Source: Sphingomicrobium sp. XHP0239
GTDB lineage: Bacteria > Pseudomonadota > Alphaproteobacteria > Sphingomonadales > Sphingomonadaceae
Length of the DNA stretch: 64,000 nt
Direction: 5' to 3'
Assembly (NCBI RefSeq): GCF_039555325.1
Contig: NZ_CP154608.1
Location: 1,550,001-1,614,000 of the forward strand
The first letter of the stretch is position 1, and the number at the start of each line of letters is the position of its first letter. Of the stretch, positions 54,829 to 64,000 are shown piece after piece. The position numbers were made by a program, and so were the translations under genes. Under the pieces are notes generated by a model. That model worked only from the letters and a program-made list of their open reading frames with translations. It did no database searches and was not told the DNA's origin.

Positions 54829-56808
54829 TCAGCTCGCTGCTGCGCGTTCGGTCAGCATCGAAGGCGTGAGGAGCTGGGGCAGTTCCTCCGCTTCCTCGCC
54901 CGGCGGATACCATAGATAGAGCGGGACCGCGCCGCGCTGTCGCTCTTCGAGGAAGCGGGTGATGGTGTCGTTCCCATCGGTCCAATCGGCCACGAAGACG
55001 GCAACATCGGCTTCATCGAAAGCCTCGCGCACGCTGTCGCGGGCGATGGCGACGCGCTCGTTGGCCTTGCAGGTGAGGCACCAGTCGGCGGTGAAATAGA
55101 CGAAGACGGGCCGCCCAGCGCCCCGCGCAGCGGCGACGCGCTCGGGGCTCCAAGCCGTCGCGCCCGGAACGCTGACGTTGCGCTCGATCGGGCGGTCGGG
55201 AAGCGTCACGATGCCGAGCAGGGCGACCGCGCCGACGGCCGCCACCGCGGTGCGAAGCATCCCGACGCGCCGGGCGATCAGGCCGAAGATGGCGGCCATC
55301 AAGCCCAATGCGAAGATGCCGCCCGCCAGTCCGACCGGTCCCGCCAGTCGCCACAGGAGCCACAGGCAGGCAGCGACGGTCAGCCCCATCGGAAGCGCGA
55401 GCCAGCGCTTGAAGGTGGTCATCCACGGACCCGGGCGCGGCATCCTTCGCCGCAGCGCGGGAATGAACCCCAGCGCAAGGAAGGGAAGCGCGAGACCCAG
55501 CCCGAGCATCGCGAAAATGCCCATGCCGACGAGCGGCGGGAGCAGGAGCGCGGTGCCGATGGCGGTGCCGAGAAACGGTCCCGCGCAGGGCGTGGCGACG
55601 AACGCGGCCAGCGCTCCGGTCCCGATGGAGGAACGGGTTTCGACATCGCCGGCCACGACCGGAAGCTCGAACAGACCGAGCAGATTATAGGTAATCGCAC
55701 CTGACAGGAGGAGTAGGACGAAGATGGTCCGCGGATCCTGAAGCTGGAAGGCCCAGCCGACCGCATTGCCGCCTTCGCGCAGCAGGATCAGCAGCAGGCC
55801 GAGCGAGGCAGTGCCTAGTACCGCGCCGAGTGTATAGCCGAGCGCGTCACGACGGGCGCGCGTCTCGCTGGTCCCCGAGCGGGCCAGATGCAGCGCCTTG
55901 ATGGTCAGGACCGGAAAGACGCACGGCATGAGATTGAGAAGCAGTCCGCCGATCAACGCGCCCGCCAGCGCGAGCAACGTCGCTTCTCCCCCGCCATCCC
56001 CGGTGATCGGTCGCCCTCCCGTCGGAACCTCGCCCGGACGAGCGCGAAATTCCAGGCCCTGCCCGTTGCCCAGCCGGATCACCCCCGCCAGCGACGCGGG
56101 GTCGGCGCCCTCGCGCGCGACCAGATCGACGATCAGCCGGTCGCCGTCACGGCGAAAGCGCTGCTCTGCCGAATAGTCGATCACCCTGTCGTCGGCGAGG
56201 AACAGGGTCGGTTCGCCAACGTCTAGCGTTTCGGGAACGGGCAGCGCGATGGACAATGTTTCGCCCGTTTTCGCAAATCGCGCCGGGGTTTCCAACAGGC
56301 GCGGCAGGTCGCGGCGATAGGCGTCGAACTCGTAGCCCCGATCCGTCCCCTCGCCGATGGGAATGGCGAGATCCACGCGTCCCTGTTCGGGAACGCATAC
56401 CTCGTCGGTGCAGGCGAGCCAGCGCATGTCGGCCGCGATTCGCACCACGCCGGAGGAGCGCGGCGGCACCGTCAGCCGGGTCAGCAGGGCATGATCGCCC
56501 TTGTAGACGTAGTTGATGAGACCCGCGGCCTCCAGGATGACCGGTGTCGGGAAGCGCAGGTCGCCCACCTCGACGCCGTCGGGGACGTCCCATTCGATCT
56601 GGAGCGGCAGGCCGGCGTCGCCGGGGTTGAGCCAATAGCCGTGCCAGCCGGGATCGGTGCGGAAGACGATGGCCAGTTCCACCTCGCCGCCGCCCACCGG
56701 AACGGGACCTTCGGCGACGAGCGTGGGACGGATGTTGTTCTGCTGCCCCCACGCAGGCCCGGAGGCTGCGAACAGGGCGAGAAGCAACAGGAGGAAGCGC
56801 GCCAGCAT
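54829..56808 (-). CDS. dsbD: thiol:disulfide interchange protein DsbD
   Basis: Moves reducing power from cytoplasmic thioredoxin to the periplasm; 659 residues. After a signal peptide, the N-terminal domain carries CTDEVC; the membrane part (about 285-530) has the paired cysteines in LMPCVFPVLTIKAL and ATPCAGPFLGTAIG; the C-terminal thioredoxin domain has WCLTCKANE. All three redox pairs are therefore present. It is ten bases downstream of the metH activation-domain gene on the same strand. Confidence 0.92.
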   Translation of the reverse strand: MLARFLLLLLALFAASGPAWGQQNNIRPTLVAEGPVPVGGGEVELAIVFRTDPGWHGYWLNPGDAGLPLQIEWDVPDGVEVGDLRFPTPVILEAAGLINYVYKGDHALLTRLTVPPRSSGVVRIAADMRWLACTDEVCVPEQGRVDLAIPIGEGTDRGYEFDAYRRDLPRLLETPARFAKTGETLSIALPVPETLDVGEPTLFLADDRVIDYSAEQRFRRDGDRLIVDLVAREGADPASLAGVIRLGNGQGLEFRARPGEVPTGGRPITGDGGGEATLLALAGALIGGLLLNLMPCVFPVLTIKALHLARSGTSETRARRDALGYTLGAVLGTASLGLLLILLREGGNAVGWAFQLQDPRTIFVLLLLSGAITYNLLGLFELPVVAGDVETRSSIGTGALAAFVATPCAGPFLGTAIGTALLLPPLVGMGIFAMLGLGLALPFLALGFIPALRRRMPRPGPWMTTFKRWLALPMGLTVAACLWLLWRLAGPVGLAGGIFALGLMAAIFGLIARRVGMLRTAVAAVGAVALLGIVTLPDRPIERNVSVPGATAWSPERVAAARGAGRPVFVYFTADWCLTCKANERVAIARDSVREAFDEADVAVFVADWTDGNDTITRFLEERQRGAVPLYLWYPPGEEAEELPQLLTPSMLTERAAAS

Positions 56809-56817
56809 GGCCCCGCC

Positions 56818-59411
<2,594 letters not shown>

Positions 59412-59415
<4 letters not shown>

Positions 59416-60455
59416 GAGGCGATCTCCAAGGGTTCTAGGCCGGCGAGCACCATGTCCGACGTGCGCGTGGCCGGACGTCGCGGAATGGCGCCCGCGCATT
59501 CCCTGGCAATGGCGGCAATATGCTCCGGCGTGGTGCCGCAGCAGCCGCCGACGATATCGACCAGTCCTTCCTCCAGCCACTCGGCAACCTGGCGCGCGGT
59601 CTCTCCCGGACCCTCGTCATATTCGCCCAGATCGTTGGGCAGCCCCGCGTTGGGATAGGCCATCACGAGGGTCGCCGCGCGCGCATGCAGCGCCTTCAGA
59701 TGCGGCCGCAGCGCTTCCGCGCCGAAGCTGCAGTTGAGGCCGATGGTGAGCGGATCGGCGTGGCGGACGGTCGCCCAGAAAGCCTCGACCGTGTGGCCCG
59801 ACAGATTGCGGCCCGACAGGTCGGTCAGCGTCATCGAGAGCATCAACGGCAGATCTCGCCCGATCTCGCGCTCGACATTCTTTGTCGCAACGACCGCCGC
59901 TTTCGCGTTCAGCGTGTCGAACACCGTTTCGACGAGGATGAAATCGACCCCGCCGTTTGCCAGCGCGCGTACCTGCCCTTCGTAGACGCTCACCACTTCA
60001 TCGAAGCTAACTTCGCGATAGCCGGGGTCCGCCACGTCGGGGGACAGGGACAAGGTCTTGTTGGTCGGTCCCACCGCGCCCGCGACGAAGCGGGGGGCCT
60101 CGTCGGTCGAGAAGCGGTCGGCGACCCGCCGAACGATGGCGGCGCCTGCGATATTGATGTCGTCGACGAGATGCGCGGCGTCATAGTCGGCCTGGCTGAT
60201 CGCGTTGGCGTTGAAGCTGTTGGTGGCCAGCACGTGCGCCCCGGCCTGCGCATAGGCGATGCAGATCGCCTCGATCGCGTCGGGCTGTGTAAGGTTGAGG
60301 AGGTCGTTGTTGCCGCGCTGCTCCCGCTCGAGCGCGACGTTGCCGCGAAACTGCGCCTCGCCCAGCCCCAGCTTCTGGATCGCGGTGCCGTAGGCCCCGT
60401 CCTTGACCAGCACCCGACGGGCGGCAAGCGCGCGCAATTGTTCGGCCTTCGTCAT
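59412..60455 (-). CDS. metH: methionine synthase, homocysteine-binding subunit
   Basis: N-terminal homocysteine methyltransferase module of MetH, 347 residues. It keeps the zinc ligands: one Cys in GLNCSFGA and the CC pair in [11 protein letters not shown]. The start [13 protein letters not shown] is typical. ATG 60455 overlaps the metF stop (ATGA), and the stop overlaps the second metH gene, so metF, this gene and the next form one translationally coupled operon. Two-gene MetH is known in several alphaproteobacteria. Confidence 0.94.
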
Positions 60456-61348
60456 TTGGGGCTCACTCCCAGCAGGCGGCAGATGGCGAAGCTCAACTCC
60501 GCTCGGTTCAAGGTGTAGAAATGGAAGTGACGGACGCCGCCGGCATAAAGCTGTCCGCACAGTTCGGCCGCGATCGTCGCCGCGACCAGTTCGCGCTCGC
60601 GCGGGGTGTCGTCCAGTCCGACGAACCGTCTGGCCATCCAGTCGGGAATGTTCGCGCCGCACATCCCGGCGAATTTCTGGGTCTGTGCGACGTTGGAAAC
60701 GGGCAGGATGCCGGGGACCAGTTCGATCTCGCGGCCGCGCGCGGCGAGCGCATCGCGCAGCCGGAAGAAGGGTTCGGGATCGAAGAAGAACTGGCTGATC
60801 GCGCGGCTCGCCCCCGCGTCGATCTTGCGCAGCAGATGATCGAGGTCGGCATCGAAGCTCAGCGCCTCGGGATGGCATTCGGGGTAGGCGGCGACCGACA
60901 CGTCGAAGTCCGCCACCTTCTTCAGGCCTTCGACCAGCTCGACCGCGTTCGCGTAGCCGTCCGGATGGGGGGCGAACGTCGCGCCCTCGGACGGCGGGTC
61001 ACCGCGCAGGGCGACGATGTGCCGCACGCCCGCTTCCCAATAGTCGCGCGCGACGGCATCGACCTCCTCCCGCGTGGCCGCGACGCAGGTGAGGTGCGCC
61101 GCGGGCGTCAGGTCGGTTTCATCGACGATCCGCTTGACCGTTTCGTGCGTCCGTTCGCGGGTCGATCCCCCCGCACCGTACGTCACCGACACGAAACGCG
61201 GCGCCAGCGGGGCCAGACGCTCGACCGATTCCCACAAGCGGTCCTGCATCTTGTCGGTCTTGGGCGGGAAGAATTCGAAGCTGACGTCGATGTCGCCCGA
61301 CGGGCGCTCGAACAGGGGTTTGGGGGCATCGGCAGTCGTATCGGTCAT
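60452..61348 (-). CDS. metF: methylenetetrahydrofolate reductase
   Basis: Makes 5-methyltetrahydrofolate, the methyl donor for MetH; 298 residues, FAD-containing TIM barrel. SFEFFPPKTDKM near the N terminus and FVSVTYGAGGSTRERT are the family signatures. ATG 61348 overlaps the stop of the ArsR/methyltransferase regulator gene (ATGA), binding regulator and pathway in one operon. Confidence 0.95.
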   Translation of the reverse strand: MTDTTADAPKPLFERPSGDIDVSFEFFPPKTDKMQDRLWESVERLAPLAPRFVSVTYGAGGSTRERTHETVKRIVDETDLTPAAHLTCVAATREEVDAVARDYWEAGVRHIVALRGDPPSEGATFAPHPDGYANAVELVEGLKKVADFDVSVAAYPECHPEALSFDADLDHLLRKIDAGASRAISQFFFDPEPFFRLRDALAARGREIELVPGILPVSNVAQTQKFAGMCGANIPDWMARRFVGLDDTPRERELVAATIAAELCGQLYAGGVRHFHFYTLNRAELSFAICRLLGVSPK

Positions 61349-62298
61349 GCGGCTTTCTCCCGGGCCGCGCGCGGCCGGTCGGCCGCCCACAGCATGACGT
61401 TCAATTCTCCCTCGATCCGCACGGGCCGCGCGGGTTTGAGACCCGCCAGCTTGACCATGCCGCGGATGCTGTCGGTCGCGAAACCCAGCCGCTGATGGCC
61501 ATGATCGCGGCGGAGTTCCTCGCGGTCGTGCGCCTCGAAATCGACCAGCAGCAGGCGCCCGCCGGGTGCAAGGATGCGGGCCGCTTCGTCGATCGCGGCG
61601 CGGGGCTGGTGCGCGAAGTGCAGGACCTGATGCACGATCACCGTGTCGGCGCTTTCATCGGCGAGCGGCAGCGCGAACATGTCACCTTGACGAAGACTCG
61701 TCTCGGTCTCGGCTACGTCGAGCCGCACGCGCGCCAGCCGCAGCATGTCGGGCGAACGGTCGATGCCGATCGCCTGGCTCGCGCCGGGGGCGAACAGTTC
61801 GAGCATCCGCCCCGTCCCGGTGCCGATGTCGACAAGCCGGCCCAGCGGTCGGCCCTTGAGAAGATCGGCCATCGCCGCCTCGATCTCCTCCTCGTCGGCA
61901 TGCAGGCCGCGAAGGAGGTCCCATTGTTCGGCACGCTGCGCGAACCAGCGGCTGGCGGTTTCCGCGCGTTCGATCCGAATCGCTTCCAGACGTTTCGCGT
62001 CGGCCTCGACCGATCGGGCCAGGGCCCCCGCGAGCCCGCCTTCGACCAGTTCGTACAGCGGATCGTCGATCGCGATCCGCGGCTCGACGAACGTCCAAGC
62101 CCCCTCCTTGCGCCGCTTGACCAGCGCGGCCTCGTCGAGAATCTTTAGGTGGCGCGACACGCGCGGCTGGCTCTGGCCGAGCGCCAGCGCGATCTCGCCC
62201 ACCGTCAATTCCATTTCGCGCACGAGCAGCAGGATGCGCAGGCGGCTTTCCTCGCCCAGCGCCTGGAAGGTGTTGAGGATGTCCATGCCGACATTCAT
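61345..62298 (-). CDS. ArsR-family regulator fused to a SAM-dependent methyltransferase domain
   Basis: A 317-residue two-domain protein. Residues 1-95 are an ArsR winged helix (ALGQSQPRVSRHLKILDEAA); residues about 135-300 are a class I methyltransferase with the SAM loop VDIGTGTGRML. It heads the metF-metH-metH operon and has a perfect 22-bp palindrome eight bases before its start. SAH-responsive ArsR proteins (SahR) control the methionine cycle in many Proteobacteria; this fused form may sense SAM or SAH through its methyltransferase domain. ATG 62298 has no ribosome-binding site; an in-frame ATG at 62286 is the alternative. Confidence 0.88.
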   Translation of the reverse strand: MNVGMDILNTFQALGEESRLRILLLVREMELTVGEIALALGQSQPRVSRHLKILDEAALVKRRKEGAWTFVEPRIAIDDPLYELVEGGLAGALARSVEADAKRLEAIRIERAETASRWFAQRAEQWDLLRGLHADEEEIEAAMADLLKGRPLGRLVDIGTGTGRMLELFAPGASQAIGIDRSPDMLRLARVRLDVAETETSLRQGDMFALPLADESADTVIVHQVLHFAHQPRAAIDEAARILAPGGRLLLVDFEAHDREELRRDHGHQRLGFATDSIRGMVKLAGLKPARPVRIEGELNVMLWAADRPRAAREKAA

Positions 62299-62306
62299 GG
62301 GTTAAA

Positions 62307-62334
62307 GACATAAAGAATTCTTTATGTCTGCCAA
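62307..62334 (-). promoter_or_regulatory. promoter and palindromic operator of the methionine operon
   Basis: Positions 62307-62328 form a perfect 22-bp palindrome with half-site GACATAAAGAA. On the minus strand a -35 TTGGCA (62334-62329), 16-base spacer and -10 TATGTC (62312-62307) lie over it. A repressor bound there would block RNA polymerase. Transcription would begin close to the ATG at 62298, suggesting a leaderless mRNA. Confidence 0.72.
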
Positions 62335-62416
62335 GGCTTTTTCCATGGAAGGCGAGATTACTGCCGAAACATCAATCTATTGCATGGGTGTTCGCGACCT
62401 TGTAAAAATAGTGTCA

Positions 62417-62441
62417 GACCCGCCCTTATCGGCGGGTCTTT
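62417..62441 (+). terminator. hairpin upstream of the small lipoprotein gene
   Basis: Eight-base perfect stem GACCCGCC/GGCGGGTC with a six-base loop and three T residues. No gene on the plus strand ends before it. A possible promoter (TTGCAT, 17 bases, TAAAAA) lies just upstream, so the hairpin would be at the very 5' end of the lipoprotein mRNA, or end a very short RNA. Confidence 0.4.
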
Positions 62442-62490
62442 GCCTTGTGGTCGCGTTGAGCGGGCACGCTAACAAGGAATGGATTACATC

Positions 62491-62748
62491 ATGAAGAAGA
62501 TTGCTCTGACCGCCATGGTCCTCGGCCTCGGCCTCGCCGCTTGTGAAGCGCAGACCGACGAAGCCGTCGAAGCGGATATGGAAAATGCCGGTGAAGCCAT
62601 GGAAGCGGACGCTGAAGCCGCTGGCGAAGCCGTCGAAGGCGCCACCGACAACGCCATGGAAGACATGGATGCGGCCGCTGACGAAGCCGAAATGGAAATG
62701 GAAGAAGCCGGCAACGAAATGGAAGCCGAAGTCGACAGCGAAATGTAA
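62491..62748 (+). CDS. small, highly acidic lipoprotein
   Basis: An 85-residue protein with lipoprotein signal MKKIALTAMVLGLGLAAC. The mature part consists almost only of Glu, Ala, Asp and Met with an irregular heptad-like pattern (for example EAVEADMENAGEAMEADAEA), so it should be one long acidic helix on a membrane anchor. Entericidin-like small lipoproteins have similar size, but the match is not certain. ATG 62491 opens the signal sequence; ATG 62479 is too close to the AAGGA site. A terminator follows. Confidence 0.75.
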   Translation: MKKIALTAMVLGLGLAACEAQTDEAVEADMENAGEAMEADAEAAGEAVEGATDNAMEDMDAAADEAEMEMEEAGNEMEAEVDSEM

Positions 62749-62789
62749 GCTGGCGAAAGCCTTCTTTCATCATCCGATGAAAAGAGAGA

Positions 62790-62824
62790 GGGTCGTCCAC
62801 TGCGGTGGGCGGCCCTTTCTTTTT
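62790..62824 (+). terminator. terminator after the acidic lipoprotein gene
   Basis: An eleven-base-pair stem, GGGTCGTCCAC paired with GTGGGCGGCCC including G-T pairs, followed by TTTCTTTTT, 41 bases after the stop. Confidence 0.8.
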
Positions 62825-62856
62825 GCGACTGTCGGATTTTGCGCTAGGGTGAAGCC

Positions 62857-63033
62857 ATGGTTCGCCTCGTCGCCCTGACGCTGATCGTCGCATCGCTCGC
62901 CGCCTGTGGACAGAAGCCGCCCGAGCGGCCCGACCGTCGCGCGAACGAACGTCTGGACAGCATCGAGGCGCGTCTCGATGCCGCCGAAATCGCCGATCCC
63001 ACGCCGCCGACCGACCCTGCCGTCACCGAATGA
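62857..63033 (+). CDS. 58-residue small lipoprotein
   Basis: A short frame encoding MVRLVALTLIVASLAAC, a lipoprotein signal with lipobox LAAC, followed by about forty charged and Pro-rich residues (GQKPPERPDRRANERLDS and on to PAVTE). A GGGTGAAG stretch precedes the ATG, and codon usage fits the chromosome. No family recognised. It ends 23 bases before the shared terminator with groL. Confidence 0.6.
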   Translation: MVRLVALTLIVASLAACGQKPPERPDRRANERLDSIEARLDAAEIADPTPPTDPAVTE

Positions 63034-63056
63034 GCGCGTCCGGGACGGGCGAAACG

Positions 63057-63087
63057 AAAAAGGCCGGGGCGTGAACCCCGGCCTTTT
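63057..63087. terminator. bidirectional terminator between the small lipoprotein gene and groL
   Basis: Perfect stem GGCCGGGG/CCCCGGCC with a six-base loop, flanked by AAAAA on the left and TTTT on the right. It serves both convergent genes. Confidence 0.82.
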
Positions 63088-63116
63088 CCTTTTGCCATCG
63101 GTGATGGGGAGCGGGA

Positions 63117-64000
<884 letters not shown>

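Overview
The window is a high-G+C chromosome segment from an alphaproteobacterium, most probably a marine or surface-water member of the Sphingomonadales. The reasons are a CtrA cell-cycle regulator, an S5 protein with an RGG-rich amino-terminal extension, an L3 protein with a long acidic tail, a two-gene MetH, an adk gene directly behind secY, and a microbial rhodopsin paired with a retinal-forming Blh enzyme. Genus cannot be fixed by reading alone.

Layout. Positions 1-5980 look like an accessory, defence-type island: an unrecognised gene, a BsuBI/PstI-type restriction-modification pair, and a two-gene unit of a HEPN-like protein and a UvrD-family helicase. It ends beside a decayed 3' half of a tRNA-Gly(GCC) gene (5936-5978), a typical integration scar. 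Positions 6193-13371 carry an outer-membrane factor/EmrB/EmrA efflux operon, a divergent MarR regulator, a UbiB-like kinase and a frameshifted alpha/beta hydrolase. Positions 13788-20686 hold an aldehyde dehydrogenase, the blh-rhodopsin pair, a DUF2254 membrane protein, an FAD-linked oxidase, folA and an SRPBCC protein.

Positions 20803-38633 (all minus strand) are the str-S10-spc ribosomal superoperon: rpsL, rpsG, a small membrane ORF, fusA, tuf, a GNAT gene, rpsJ, rplC-D-W-B, rpsS, rplV, rpsC, rplP, rpmC, rpsQ, rplN-X-E, rpsN, rpsH, rplF-R, rpsE, rpmD, rplO, secY and adk. The usual rpsM-rpsK-rpoA-rplQ tail is not next to adk.

Positions 38933-54795 are mixed housekeeping and regulation: an HWE-type sensor kinase, DUF3140, a lipoprotein, a membrane-anchored T4-type lysozyme, lpdA and pdhC with small genes between them, a stress protein, msrC, arfB, an RluA-type synthase, ctrA, an HD-GYP protein, bpt, a threonine dehydratase and a YtcJ-like amidohydrolase. 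Positions 54829-62298 contain dsbD and the methionine-cycle operon (ArsR/methyltransferase regulator, metF, metH split in two) behind a perfect 22-bp palindrome. Two small lipoprotein genes and the 3' part of groL close the window.

Most notable: (1) the rhodopsin has N-T-Q at the positions that define pump type, predicting an inward chloride pump; (2) the HEPN-like/UvrD pair in the island is a candidate uncharacterised defence module; (3) a 36-bp imperfect copy of the pdhC 3' end flanks a small membrane gene, as if pdhC had been an insertion site; (4) the methionine operon has an operator over its promoter and probably a leaderless start; (5) S12 carries Arg at position 88, a residue linked to streptomycin resistance in other bacteria.
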